Assembly: GCA_938017825.1 (NCBI GenBank)
Contig: CALIJE010000011.1
Location: 1 to 64,000, forward strand
Direction: 5' to 3'
DNA length: 64,000 nt
From: an uncultured Flavobacteriaceae bacterium
GTDB taxonomy: Bacteria; Bacteroidota; Bacteroidia; Flavobacteriales; Flavobacteriaceae
Shown: piece after piece, positions 50,855-59,862 of the stretch
How the letters are laid out: each line of letters begins with the position of its first letter
How positions within the stretch are numbered: the first letter of the stretch is position 1
Notes under the pieces: model-generated
What the model saw: the letters and a program-made list of their open reading frames with translations, nothing else
Database searches by the model: none
What the model was told of the DNA's origin: nothing
Translations under genes and position numbers: made by a program

Positions 50855-52594
50855 TTACTTAAGAACACGAAATACGGGGTAGCTCATGTGGGCCTTTTCG
50901 TAATGATCGCTTTGCCGATATAACCAGCTCAACTGCGCATACCAATTGGCCTCGAATTTTGGATCCGTTGCTTTTTTCGTCAGGAATGAATCGCGCAAAA
51001 CAGAATCTTGTTTGAGCAATGTGGCTGCTTCATCTTCGAAAACGTATGGCGAAAACCCTTCTTTTTGCTGTAGGATAGTGTCGAAGAAGTTCCAATTGAA
51101 AAATGAATCGGTAGCTTCTGGTTCGAGAGTTTCCATCAAATACCGTATGCCTTCTTGCCGAACGGGAACAACGAAGTCGCCTTCGGTAAATGTGATCTTT
51201 TCCTGATTCCGACTAACCTTGGTATCGTAATGAAGGTAATGACCTTCATATGGGGAATTTCGGGTTTTATACTCCTCTATACGATAGGATTCGACGGTTA
51301 ACAAGGTATCTTTTTCCAATACTTCGAATTCAATATTGTTCAATTGCATTAATTCCATAATGCCGGTGTATCCTTTTTTTATCACATAGTATTCTGGCAC
51401 ACGAACGGAATCTTTCGGAATCATAAAATCTTTATAAACGACTTCCTTGGTAAAGGGTCTTGAACGATCATACCTTAAGCGTGGTTTTCCCGTGACCTCA
51501 CTTACTAGGCTGTCTGCTTCATACCCTTTGAAATTCAAAATACTATTTCTAGTGCTATCTATTTCCCATTGGGTAGGATAGTGGGTAAGGGTTTTTGAAA
51601 AGTCGAATGCTTTTTTACGAAATTTCTTTATGTTTTCGGTCTCATTCTCCGCGATACGTATCATATTTTGCATCAGGGCATAGGTGCCTTCAACACGTTT
51701 TTTATAAGGCTTTAGCATATGGGTTTCTACCATCATGCCCAAGGTGTTCCATAAGGTGGTATAGCCTGTCGAATATCTAGGATAATCCATAAACTGTGAA
51801 AAACCCGTTTCAGGTACTGCATTATAAACATTTACATAAGGCGTAATTTCCCAGTTGTCTTCTAGCAAAGCAGCTTCTAATGCAGGTCTTATCCGGGTAT
51901 TTAGATACTCCCCCAGATGACCTCCTAACTTATCATGTTGAGTGAATAAATGAGTAAGTGTATACTGATAATCCGCTCCATTGCTGACATGATTATCGAT
52001 AAAAATATCGGGTTTCACCAGATGAAAAATCTCTGCAAAAGTGCGAGCGTTTTTAGTGTCCGATTTTATAAAATCCCTGTTCAGGTCATAGTTTTTTGCA
52101 TTGCCTCGAAAACCATATGCTTTTGGACCGTTTTGGTTTGCCCTAGTTGCCGTGTTTCGATTTAGTGCCCCACCGACATTATAAACCGGTATGGCTACAA
52201 GAACTGTATTTTTGGGTGGTGCAAGAGTACCTGCTGCTAAATCCCTAAAAAGCATCATCGTTGCATCTATTCCATCGCTCTCCCCAGGATGGATGCCATT
52301 GTTTATGAGCAGTATCGTTTTGTTTTGACCTATTTTGTTGAAATTGAAATCCCCATCGGGGTTATACGTTGCTATGTGAAGCGGTTGCCCGCTATCGGTC
52401 TCACCAACAGTTTGTACATTGATTTCGGGAAACTCTTTTGCTAATCGAATGTAGAAATCCACTACTTGCAAATAGGTCGCGGTTTCGGTACCCTCTGTTG
52501 TTTCGAAATGTGTTGGAAATTCAGCTACCTTCTCCTCCGGTTTGTGTTCACAGGCAACTAGGCAAAAAAGCAATAAAAACGAAAAATAACGCAT
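50855..52594 (-). CDS. M14 family zinc carboxypeptidase lipoprotein
   Basis: 579 residues. Lipobox LVAC with Cys15. The M14 zinc ligands appear as GIHPGESDG (His, Glu) and FIDNHVSNGADYQ (His). Arginine-containing substrate segments (NTATRANQNG, NYDLNRDFIKSD) and the catalytic glutamate candidate in MMVETHMLKPY are present. A long C-terminal region (about 330-579) is beta-rich without a recognised domain. It trims peptides in the periplasm or at the outer membrane. It is convergent with the NUDIX gene. Confidence 0.9.
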   Translation of the reverse strand: MRYFSFLLLFCLVACEHKPEEKVAEFPTHFETTEGTETATYLQVVDFYIRLAKEFPEINVQTVGETDSGQPLHIATYNPDGDFNFNKIGQNKTILLINNGIHPGESDGIDATMMLFRDLAAGTLAPPKNTVLVAIPVYNVGGALNRNTATRANQNGPKAYGFRGNAKNYDLNRDFIKSDTKNARTFAEIFHLVKPDIFIDNHVSNGADYQYTLTHLFTQHDKLGGHLGEYLNTRIRPALEAALLEDNWEITPYVNVYNAVPETGFSQFMDYPRYSTGYTTLWNTLGMMVETHMLKPYKKRVEGTYALMQNMIRIAENETENIKKFRKKAFDFSKTLTHYPTQWEIDSTRNSILNFKGYEADSLVSEVTGKPRLRYDRSRPFTKEVVYKDFMIPKDSVRVPEYYVIKKGYTGIMELMQLNNIEFEVLEKDTLLTVESYRIEEYKTRNSPYEGHYLHYDTKVSRNQEKITFTEGDFVVPVRQEGIRYLMETLEPEATDSFFNWNFFDTILQQKEGFSPYVFEDEAATLLKQDSVLRDSFLTKKATDPKFEANWYAQLSWLYRQSDHYEKAHMSYPVFRVLK

Positions 52595-52687
52595 GAGGCC
52601 GTTTTTTGAGGAATGAAAATCTATGAAGTTTCTCCGTAGAAACCTATAAGGTCTAGATTTATCAAAATTACTAAAAAACGCCTTCGC

Positions 52688-53092
52688 TTAGGCCACCTTT
52701 GTGATTTGCCCTATTTCATCTTTTTTTATAGGCTTATTGTTGAAGGTTATCATATGGTGGGATTGTGTTTTGTAGAACTCCCAGCGCTCTTTGTCGGCAA
52801 CATCAATAGAGGAAGTAATAATGTTTATGCGCACTTTTTCTTTGATAGGCAGTTTTATAAATTCGGCCAAAAATTGCCATCCATCCATAACGGGCATGTT
52901 GATATCTAAGAAAATAACTTGCGGTACTTGACCTGCCTTTTCAATATTGAATCTAATATCATCTATGGCCAATTTTCCATTGCCATAGGTGCTCACGGTT
53001 TGGCACACCACCACATTGCTCAATATTTTTTTTATACCAAAAACAGTAATTGGATCGTCGTCTATGATGCAAATTGAATTAAGAATTCTCAT
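52688..53092 (-). CDS. Single-domain response regulator
   Basis: 134 residues, only a receiver domain: the acidic pocket IIDDDP, phosphoacceptor aspartate in IFLDINMPVMDGWQF, IITSS for the Thr/Ser switch, and NKPI for the lysine. There is no output domain. It overlaps the upstream PAS kinase by 14 bp, so the kinase is its likely partner. Single-domain regulators of this type usually act by protein-protein contact or as phosphate sinks. Confidence 0.93.
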   Translation of the reverse strand: MRILNSICIIDDDPITVFGIKKILSNVVVCQTVSTYGNGKLAIDDIRFNIEKAGQVPQVIFLDINMPVMDGWQFLAEFIKLPIKEKVRINIITSSIDVADKERWEFYKTQSHHMITFNNKPIKKDEIGQITKVA

Positions 53093-54929
53093 TAAAATAT
53101 ATGTTAAAGGTTGAACCCTTCCCGACTTCGCTGGTAACGCTGATCTTACCTTGCATAGCCTCTATTTGATTCTTTGTTATATATAAGCCGATACCACGTG
53201 CATCAGGATTGTTATGAAAAGTCTTGTACATCCCGAAGAGTTTATCGCCATATTTATCCATATCGATCCCGATGCCGTTATCACTTATAGATAAGACGGT
53301 ATTATCTTGAATTTTCATTGCACGCAATTCAATGACGGGATCTCTACTAGGGTCTTTGTATTTAATGCCATTGGTGAGAAGGTTCATTAGAATACTTTCC
53401 AAATAGGCTGGGATGACCGGTACGTTTATTTTATCTGAAATGCGATTAATGACTTTTGCATTATTATTCTGAAGGAAGGCAGACAGATTTTGCTTTACCT
53501 TAACAGCCGCTTCCCGAAGTACCACCGGTTTTTTCACCAAACTGGTATTGGTATTTATTTTGACCACCTCATTCAAGTTTTCCAAGGTCTCAAGCAAATT
53601 GTCTGAAGCCTCAACAAGCATGTTAATAATGTTCTCGCGTTCTTCTGCGTTTTTCTCATTGACTAAAAAATCGAGCAGCATTGAAAAATTCGCGGAATGT
53701 GAGCGCAAATTATGTGAAACGATATGTGCAAAATTGATTAGTTTTTTATTCTGTTCCGAGGTGACATTGATGAGGCTATTGAGATCCGCTTCTTTTTGTT
53801 TCAAATGCGTAATATCCATACGAATACCTACAATACCGAATGCTTCACCATCATCTCCTACCAAAGGAATCTTAGAGGTTAGAATGGAGGATTTTTTGTC
53901 ATTTACACAGATATTCAGATATTCTTTATCTATCGAAGGCTGTAAAGTTTTTATAATTTGTAGATCGTCCTCTCGTGCTTGTTCTGCCGTTTCTTTATCA
54001 AAAATTTCGAAATCCGATTTTCCAATAAGTTCCGATTCGTCTGAAAAACCACAAAATTCGACCTCCGCCTTATTGGCGAGTATTTTTTGCGACTGCAGAT
54101 TCTTTATGAATATGTGCTGTGGTAAATTGTCGATCAATGTGCGCAGGAGTTTTTCATTTTCAAGAGATTTGACCTGTTCCCTCACTTGAAAATCAATGTC
54201 TTGGCAGCTACCTGCCAAACCCACGAATTTGTCGTCTTTGAAAACCGGTTTACCAGTAGTAATGACCCATTTTTCATTGCCTTTATGAGTAATGAGTTTC
54301 AATTTTTCATTCCATGGGGTACCGGATTTAAGGGCATCTTCCAAAAGACGTGCCATGGTATTTCGATCATAACCCTGCTTAAAAAAATTTGTAGCGGCAT
54401 CAGGTTCTAGGGTAAAACCTTCAGGAACCTCATGTATCTGGGCCGTCATTTCGCACCATGTGAGTTTATCTTGTATTGCGCAATAGTGCCAGGTACCTAT
54501 TTTGGCAAGTTTAGATTGTTCTGCCAACAACATCTTTAAATTGTCGTAATGATGTTGCTGCGCAACTTGTTCTGTGACATTGGTTGTTTGTATGATGATG
54601 CCTTTGATATTCTCTTTTTCGTCGTACCAAGGTTTGAAGGTCCATTCGAACCACTTCTCAGACTTAGAATCATCGAATTGACGCTTAATGTGTCTTGGTT
54701 CAGGATTTCCTTGCAAGCATTGTTTTAATGCGTCGTCCCAATTTTTACCCTGTTTCCCAAAGAGCTGGAATATAGATTTGCCAAAGACATCGTGTCTTTC
54801 GAACTTAAAGTCCGAAATCCATTTGCTGGAGGCATATATCAATTTACGTTGCTTATTGAAGAATGCAATAGCCTGTGGTAGTTGATCAACCAAATAACCA
54901 AAATGTGCTTGGGATGCACTTTTTAACAT
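53079..54929 (-). CDS. Triple-PAS sensor histidine kinase
   Basis: 616 residues, no signal peptide or TM helix, so cytosolic. PAS domains at about 13-120, 140-250 and 262-378 (IGKSDFEIFDKETAEQA). HisKA at about 395-465 has the H-box NFAHIVSHNLRSHSANFS (His406). HATPase shows ILMNLLTNGIKYKDPS, ISDNGIGI and ARGIGLYITKNQIEAM. The H-box has His in place of the proline of HELRTP-type kinases, as I recall from other Bacteroidota PAS kinases. It probably phosphorylates the overlapping response regulator. Confidence 0.92.
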   Translation of the reverse strand: MLKSASQAHFGYLVDQLPQAIAFFNKQRKLIYASSKWISDFKFERHDVFGKSIFQLFGKQGKNWDDALKQCLQGNPEPRHIKRQFDDSKSEKWFEWTFKPWYDEKENIKGIIIQTTNVTEQVAQQHHYDNLKMLLAEQSKLAKIGTWHYCAIQDKLTWCEMTAQIHEVPEGFTLEPDAATNFFKQGYDRNTMARLLEDALKSGTPWNEKLKLITHKGNEKWVITTGKPVFKDDKFVGLAGSCQDIDFQVREQVKSLENEKLLRTLIDNLPQHIFIKNLQSQKILANKAEVEFCGFSDESELIGKSDFEIFDKETAEQAREDDLQIIKTLQPSIDKEYLNICVNDKKSSILTSKIPLVGDDGEAFGIVGIRMDITHLKQKEADLNSLINVTSEQNKKLINFAHIVSHNLRSHSANFSMLLDFLVNEKNAEERENIINMLVEASDNLLETLENLNEVVKINTNTSLVKKPVVLREAAVKVKQNLSAFLQNNNAKVINRISDKINVPVIPAYLESILMNLLTNGIKYKDPSRDPVIELRAMKIQDNTVLSISDNGIGIDMDKYGDKLFGMYKTFHNNPDARGIGLYITKNQIEAMQGKISVTSEVGKGSTFNIYFNENS

Positions 54930-55065
54930 AAGTAGTATTTTCCTACAAAATAAATAAGATTATACTTTAATGCTAAATTTTTGTTGTGAACTTGCAAAAA
55001 CGAGTGGTAAGCTGCTTTCTATTCGATGTATGACAACTTTTTCCATAAGAAAACGCCAAAAAAAA

Positions 55066-55080
55066 CCTAAGTATGTTAGG
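55066..55080 (-). terminator. Intrinsic terminator after coaD
   Basis: On the minus strand CCTAA-CATAC-TTAGG, a short 5-bp stem, is followed directly by TTTTTTTT. It lies 10 bp beyond the coaD stop. Confidence 0.6.
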
Positions 55081-55089
55081 GAAAAAATT

Positions 55090-55545
55090 CTATTGCATTC
55101 GCACAGTCTTGGGTACCAAACCTGAATAATCCCCGCCATTCCTAATAACATCCCTAACTATGGAAGAACTAATGAATGACTTGCCAGAAGAGGTGAGCAA
55201 GAATACGGTTTCTATCTCGGAAAGGCTTCTATTGGTATGTGCAATAGCTTTTTCAAATTCAAAATCGGCAGGATTACGCAGCCCTCTTAGAATAAAATCA
55301 GCATCGATTTCCTTACAGAAGTCGACCGTTAGTCCCTGATAAGTAGTAACTTTTATTTTTGGTTCATCTTTAAAAGCTTCTTCTATAAACTGTTGCCGTT
55401 CCTTTAGTGTGAACATATACTTCTTTTCGGCATTGATACCTATGGCGATAACAAGCTCGTCGAACAGCGTAATGCCTCTTTGTATAATGTCATAATGCCC
55501 CAATGTCAAGGGGTCGAAGGAACCTGGAAAAATGGCACGTTTCAT
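55090..55545 (-). CDS. coaD: Phosphopantetheine adenylyltransferase
   Basis: 151 residues. Nucleotidyltransferase motif FPGSFDPLTLGHYDIIQRG, then GLTVDFCKEIDADFILRGLRNPADFEFEKAI and FISSSIVRDVIRNGGDYSGLVP. It catalyses the penultimate step of CoA synthesis. It follows ddl at 38 bp on the same strand. Confidence 0.97.
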   Translation of the reverse strand: MKRAIFPGSFDPLTLGHYDIIQRGITLFDELVIAIGINAEKKYMFTLKERQQFIEEAFKDEPKIKVTTYQGLTVDFCKEIDADFILRGLRNPADFEFEKAIAHTNRSLSEIETVFLLTSSGKSFISSSIVRDVIRNGGDYSGLVPKTVRMQ

Positions 55546-55583
55546 AGTATCCCGATTAGTTTAGAGATTAAAAGTAAGTCTTT

Positions 55584-56561
55584 CTAGCGTAAAGCTTCAA
55601 TTATTGCACTTTCAAAAAGTTCCGACAGACCAATACCTGCCTCGTTTGCCTGCTGTGGCAAGATGCTTTCGGTGGTAAGTCCCGGGGTTGTATTCATTTC
55701 GAGCATATAGGGCTCATTGTCCACAAAAATAAACTCACTGCGCGAAAAGCCGGTCATTTTTAAAACGTCATACGCTTTTCTGGCCATTTCAACGACTTGC
55801 TTTTCTTGTTCAATGGAAATTCGTGCTGGGGTGATTTCTTTCGATTTGCCCTGATACTTTGCCTCGTAATCAAAAAAGTCGTTTTCACTTACTATTTCAG
55901 TAACCGGTAACACTTTGGTCTTACCATGGTACTTGATGACCCCTACCGAAACCTCGGTACCATTCAAATACGCTTCTATAATAATCTCATCATCCTCCTT
56001 ATAGGCATTTTCAATGGCCTTTCTTAGCTCGTCCTTTTTGTACACTTTCGATATGCCAAAACTACTTCCGGCTTTGTTGGCCTTTACGAAGCAGGGCAAG
56101 CCAACTTTCGAAATAATCGCCTCCTCATCAACCGGATCGCCGAAATTGAGGTAATAGGATGCCGCCGACTTTATTCCGTATGGCTTTAAAACACTCAACA
56201 AATCGCGTTTATTAAAAGTTAGGGCAGATTGGTAATAGCCACAGGATGTCTGCGGTATTTGTAACAACTGAAAATAAGACTGTAATAGTCCGTCCTCACC
56301 GGGAGTACCGTGAATAGCATTGAACACACAATCAAATGTTAACTTACCTTTTGCCGTTGTGATTGAAAAGTCATCTCGATTGATGCGATGCTCCCTATTA
56401 TCGGAATCGATATATACCCATTTATCTTTAGAAATGTGAACACGGTAGGCCGCGTACTTTTCCTTGTCCAAATGATCATAGACAACGTTACCGCTTTTAA
56501 GCGAAATTTGATACTCGCTAGAAAAACCGCCCATGATTATGGCAATATTTTTTTTCAACAT
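55584..56561 (-). CDS. ddl: D-alanine--D-alanine ligase
   Basis: 325 residues. ATP-grasp enzyme: IMGGFSSEYQISLKSGNVV at the N-terminus, AIHGTPGEDGLLQSYF, GLPCFVKANKAGSSFGISKV, then GFSRSEFIFVDNEPYMLEMNTTPGLT with the metal ligands. It makes the D-Ala-D-Ala dipeptide for peptidoglycan. It is divergent from the PASTA gene and operonic with coaD. Confidence 0.96.
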   Translation of the reverse strand: MLKKNIAIIMGGFSSEYQISLKSGNVVYDHLDKEKYAAYRVHISKDKWVYIDSDNREHRINRDDFSITTAKGKLTFDCVFNAIHGTPGEDGLLQSYFQLLQIPQTSCGYYQSALTFNKRDLLSVLKPYGIKSAASYYLNFGDPVDEEAIISKVGLPCFVKANKAGSSFGISKVYKKDELRKAIENAYKEDDEIIIEAYLNGTEVSVGVIKYHGKTKVLPVTEIVSENDFFDYEAKYQGKSKEITPARISIEQEKQVVEMARKAYDVLKMTGFSRSEFIFVDNEPYMLEMNTTPGLTTESILPQQANEAGIGLSELFESAIIEALR

Positions 56562-56654
56562 ACGCTACTAATATTAAGAACGGCTAAAAGTCTAAAGAAA
56601 AGAAAACTACCATCGTTCTGCATTTCAAAGTAAAGAAAAAAGCAATCGGTTTCC

Positions 56655-56662
56655 TATATTTG
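56655..56662 (+). promoter_or_regulatory. Putative -7 element of the PASTA-rluD operon
   Basis: TATATTTG, an exact TAnnTTTG match 10 nt before the ATG at 56673 (22 nt before the second ATG at 56682). No -33 box was found at the standard spacing. Confidence 0.45.
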
Positions 56663-56672
56663 TGCTAGTCAA

Positions 56673-57275
56673 ATGAATACCATGAAAGATTTTTTCGGTT
56701 TTATAAAGAGCAAAACATTTTTGATCCAGTTGGGGCTTGCTCTTTTGGCGCTAATTGTGATTATTTTCCTCACCTTACAATGGTTAAAAAGCACGACCAA
56801 TCATGGGGAATTTGTTGAAGTACCCGATTTTGCAAAGATGTCGGTCCCCGATATGCGCTCTGCAGTCAAAGAGGCGGGCCTTCGTTTTGAAGTGCTCGAT
56901 TCGGCAAATTACAATCCTGATTATCCTCGTTTTTCCATTATCGAACAGAATCCTATTGCCGGGAAAAGAGTAAAGGAAAATAGAAAAATCTATTTCACGG
57001 TCAACCCATCCGGTTACAAGAAAGTTAGTATTCCCGATATAATTCAAAATTCTTCTAGAAACGCCAAATCCAAACTAAGGGCCGTAGGTTTGGATGTACA
57101 GCGCATTACCTACATCGACCAAATTGGTAAGGATATGGTGTATTATGTAAAATATAAAGGCAAGAATATTTCTGCGGGCACTAAATTGCCGAAAACCTCA
57201 AAGGTAGAGCTGGTTTGTGGCAATGGTAGGAGAACGCAACAATCGGAAATCAAAGCTGATTCCGAAAACCAATGA
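56673..57275 (+). CDS. PASTA-domain membrane protein
   Basis: 200 residues. A cytoplasmic N-terminus of about 16 residues and one TM helix at about 16-37 (FLIQLGLALLALIVIIFLTLQWL). Two to three PASTA repeats follow: VEVPDFAKMSVPDMRSAVKEAGLRFEV with QNPIAGKRVKENRKIYFTV, and VSIPDIIQNSSRNAKSKLRAVGL with GTKLPKTSKVELV. PASTA domains bind peptidoglycan or muropeptides. Unlike Gram-positive kinases, no kinase domain is attached. It overlaps rluD by 4 bp (ATGA) and is divergent from ddl, a conserved pairing that suggests cell-wall work. Confidence 0.92.
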   Translation: MNTMKDFFGFIKSKTFLIQLGLALLALIVIIFLTLQWLKSTTNHGEFVEVPDFAKMSVPDMRSAVKEAGLRFEVLDSANYNPDYPRFSIIEQNPIAGKRVKENRKIYFTVNPSGYKKVSIPDIIQNSSRNAKSKLRAVGLDVQRITYIDQIGKDMVYYVKYKGKNISAGTKLPKTSKVELVCGNGRRTQQSEIKADSENQ

Positions 57276-58297
57276 ACACTTCAGAAGGCCCCCAAGCAAG
57301 CGAGGACGAGCTTTATGAGCACCATAAATTTATTGCGGCCAAGGGGCAAGAGCCTCTGCGAGTTGATAAGTTTTTGATGAACTTCATCGAATATGCCACC
57401 CGTAACAAGATTCAACAATCTGCGAAAAACGGCCACGTTTGGGTAAATGGTGCTGTAGTAAAACAGAACTACAAGGTAAAGGCAGGTGACGAAGTGAAAG
57501 TGCTGTTTGAACACCCTCCCCATGAATTTTTATTGATTCCCGAAGATATTCCTTTGAATATCGTTTATGAAGATGATGCCTTACTTGTGGTGAACAAGGC
57601 TGCAGGCATGGTGGTGCATCCCGGGCATGGAAATTATTCGGGTACCTTAATTAATGCCCTATTGCACCATATTAAAGATCTGCCGGTGAATAGCGATGAA
57701 CGACCAGGTTTGGTGCATCGAATTGATAAAGATACTTCAGGCCTATTGGTCGTGGCCAAAACCGAAAAGGCCATGACACATTTATCGAAACAGTTTTTCA
57801 AAAAGACCAGCGAAAGAGAATATGTCGCATTGGTTTGGGGAAATATGGAACATGACGCGGGTACCATTGAAGGTAATTTAGCACGTCATCCTAAGAACCG
57901 ATTACAAATGATGGTTTTTCCTGAAGGTGATGAGGGCAAGGAGGCGATTACCCACTACAAAGTGATAGAGCGTCTTGGGTATGTAACCTTGGTTTCCTGC
58001 AAACTGGAGACCGGCCGTACCCATCAGATTAGAGCCCATATGAAGTACATTGGTCATACCCTTTTCAATGATGAGCGCTATGGCGGGGATAGAATATTAA
58101 AGGGTACCACGTTTACGAAATACAAGCAGTTCGTAGAAAACGCTTTTAAAGTATTACCAAGACAGGCCTTACACGCTAAAACACTTGGCTTTGTGCACCC
58201 CGTCACAGGAGAAAAAATGCGTTTTGACTCTGAAATCCCAGAAGATATTGCAACCTGTATTGAAAAGTGGCGTCATTACGCAAAGCATAGTCAGTAA
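57272..58297 (+). CDS. rluD: RluD-family 23S rRNA pseudouridine synthase
   Basis: 341 residues. An N-terminal S4 domain (about 28-95, LRVDKFLMNFIEYATRNKIQQ...NGAVVKQNYKVKAGDEV) is followed by the catalytic domain with LVHRIDKDTSGLLVVAKT. The aspartate is the nucleophile. GRTHQIRAHMKYIGHTLFNDERYGG completes it. It modifies helix 69 of 23S rRNA in the RluD group. It is translated from an ATGA overlap with the PASTA gene. Confidence 0.94.
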   Translation: MNTSEGPQASEDELYEHHKFIAAKGQEPLRVDKFLMNFIEYATRNKIQQSAKNGHVWVNGAVVKQNYKVKAGDEVKVLFEHPPHEFLLIPEDIPLNIVYEDDALLVVNKAAGMVVHPGHGNYSGTLINALLHHIKDLPVNSDERPGLVHRIDKDTSGLLVVAKTEKAMTHLSKQFFKKTSEREYVALVWGNMEHDAGTIEGNLARHPKNRLQMMVFPEGDEGKEAITHYKVIERLGYVTLVSCKLETGRTHQIRAHMKYIGHTLFNDERYGGDRILKGTTFTKYKQFVENAFKVLPRQALHAKTLGFVHPVTGEKMRFDSEIPEDIATCIEKWRHYAKHSQ

Positions 58298-58396
58298 GCT
58301 ATAAACTTCTATAATAGTGGTATTGTAAACTACTTTAACAAGGGATAGGTTATCCCGAATATCATTGTTATTTTTATTGGTCTTAAAAGCTAGAAA

Positions 58397-59158
58397 ATGA
58401 AAATCGTAGTATCGCCGGCGAAGTCCCTTGATTTTGAACGAGAATATCCAAAACTTGCACACTCACAACCTCTGTTTGTTGAGGAATCTGCAAGACTAAA
58501 TAAGGTATTGGCCAAAAAAAAACCCAGGGCAATTGCCAAACTCATGGGTATCAGTGACAGCTTGGCCCAACTGAATTGGGAACGCAACCAAGAGTTTACC
58601 TTGCCCTTTACCTTGGATAATGCCCGGCCGGCCGTTTATGCGTTCAATGGCGATGTATACCAAGGACTCGACGCATATACCTTGCCGGTCAAAAAAATGG
58701 AAGCTATGCAAGATACATTGCGAATTCTTTCCGGCTTATATGGAATTCTAAAACCATTGGATTTGATACAGCCTTATCGTCTTGAAATGGGAACCAAACT
58801 AAAAGTGGGCCGCGCTAAGAACCTGTATGATTTTTGGAAAAAGAAAGTTACCGCACAGTTGAATTCGGAGTTGCAAGAAGACGAGCTTTTTTTGAATTTG
58901 GCCAGTAAGGAATATTTTGGGGCAGTTGATACCAAGTCGTTAAAAGTGCCGGTAATCACCCCAGTCTTTAAAGATTGGAAAGAAGATAAGCTTAAAGTTA
59001 TCAGCTTTTTTGCAAAAAAGGCAAGAGGTTCTATGGTGCGCTACATTATTGATTCAGATGCAAAAACCCTTGATGATGTTAAGGGGTTTGCTTTAGATGG
59101 CTATGAATTTAGCCCTAACCATACGGCCAAAGCCCACGAACCCGTATTTATTCGATAA
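58397..59158 (+). CDS. yaaA: Peroxide stress protein YaaA
   Basis: 253 residues, the usual length. Family signatures: MKIVVSPAKSLDFE at the start, PAVYAFNGDVYQGLDA, ILSGLYGILKPLDLIQPYRLEMG and VISFFAKKARGSMVRYII. YaaA lowers free intracellular iron under peroxide stress in E. coli and binds DNA. Nothing in the context shows regulation here. A GGGATA-GGT-TATCCC inverted repeat (58342-58356) lies in the upstream gap without a U-tract. Confidence 0.95.
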   Translation: MKIVVSPAKSLDFEREYPKLAHSQPLFVEESARLNKVLAKKKPRAIAKLMGISDSLAQLNWERNQEFTLPFTLDNARPAVYAFNGDVYQGLDAYTLPVKKMEAMQDTLRILSGLYGILKPLDLIQPYRLEMGTKLKVGRAKNLYDFWKKKVTAQLNSELQEDELFLNLASKEYFGAVDTKSLKVPVITPVFKDWKEDKLKVISFFAKKARGSMVRYIIDSDAKTLDDVKGFALDGYEFSPNHTAKAHEPVFIR

Positions 59159-59211
59159 TATTTTTCGTAAGCATACGTTTTTATAGTATCGTTTCTCTTA
59201 AAACCGATGCT

Positions 59212-59577
59212 ATGAAAAAATACTGCTATGGCTTACTATTCGTTCTCATTTTTTCGTTTGGGTGCACCGATAGGGATGATAATATTTCTGCCGTAAATAT
59301 TCGAGTAAAAAACAACAATGAATTTGCCTATGACAAGGTACAAGTAGGGGCAGAGGATAAATTTCACGAAAATGTCTCGGCTGGCAGTTTTACAGACTAT
59401 TTAGAATATGAAACGGCCTACACTTACGCCTACATAAAGATAGATACTACGGGCAATAGTCATGTACTACAACCTATTGATTTTGTAGGAGAGACGCCTT
59501 TAGGCCCTGGATTCTATACCTATGAACTGCAAATAGATTTGGAAGGCAATGTGGGTCTCAACTTTAGGAGAGACTAA
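59212..59577 (+). CDS. Small predicted lipoprotein of unknown function
   Basis: 121 residues. A signal with cysteine at 18 (FVLIFSFGC) is followed by TDRDDN, acidic as in flavobacterial surface lipoproteins. The rest is a small beta-sandwich-like domain (ISAVNIRVKNNNEFAYDKVQVG, YTYELQIDLEGNVGLNFRRD). No family recognised. It is convergent with the bTHX gene with a 3-bp gap. Confidence 0.7.
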   Translation: MKKYCYGLLFVLIFSFGCTDRDDNISAVNIRVKNNNEFAYDKVQVGAEDKFHENVSAGSFTDYLEYETAYTYAYIKIDTTGNSHVLQPIDFVGETPLGPGFYTYELQIDLEGNVGLNFRRD

Positions 59578-59580
59578 GAC

Positions 59581-59712
59581 TTACTTTTTTGCCTTTGCTT
59601 TTTTCTTGGTTTTAGAGCTAGCCACTACCTTTTTGCTTTTACGCTTTCTCCTGGCTCCATAAGTGCCACTTGCAATTTTGCCGCGTTTTGTTTTTTTGTC
59701 CCCTTTACCCAT
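59581..59712 (-). CDS. Ribosomal protein bTHX
   Basis: 43 residues from the ATG at 59712. The track's 99-residue ORF adds 56 residues read from its promoter and leader. The sequence MGKGDKKTKRGKIASGTYGARRKRKS, followed by a lysine tail, matches the 30S protein Thx of Thermus and Bacteroidota. It is very basic and binds the head of the 30S subunit. It has a good promoter and a hairpin leader. Confidence 0.9.
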   Translation of the reverse strand: MGKGDKKTKRGKIASGTYGARRKRKSKKVVASSKTKKKAKAKK

Positions 59713-59731
59713 AATTAAGCATTTTTGTATC

Positions 59732-59753
59732 AAACACGCATTGATGCGCGTTT
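59732..59753 (-). promoter_or_regulatory. Hairpin in the bTHX mRNA leader
   Basis: AAACACGCAT-TG-ATGCGCGTTT on the plus strand, a 10-bp stem with one wobble position, lying 20-41 nt upstream of the bTHX ATG. It occupies about half of the leader predicted from the promoter at 59766-59796. Ribosomal-protein leaders are often autoregulatory, so it is a candidate; nothing proves it. Confidence 0.45.
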
Positions 59754-59765
59754 TATCCTGAGAAT

Positions 59766-59796
59766 CCAAAGTACAAAATCGGGGGACAAATGTCAA
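59766..59796 (-). promoter_or_regulatory. Promoter of the bTHX gene
   Basis: The minus strand reads TTGACA (59796-59791), 17 nt, TACTTTGG (59773-59766). It resembles both the Bacteroidota consensus (one base short between TA and TTTG) and a classical -35 box. Transcription would begin near 59760. Confidence 0.5.
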
Positions 59797-59862
59797 CCGC
59801 CTATGAATTAGATACCGATCTAATTCGTATTTTTCCCTCCAACAAAAATCAATTTTGCCAAA

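Noticed and set aside
53548-54410. Plus-strand ORFs of 213 and 74 residues opposite the PAS kinase
   Set aside because: Their composition is typical of antisense reading (Ser/Phe/Cys-rich), and no start signal is present.
58342-58356. GGGATA-GGT-TATCCC as a terminator after rluD
   Set aside because: The stem is only 6 bp and no U-tract follows, so I did not call it a terminator.
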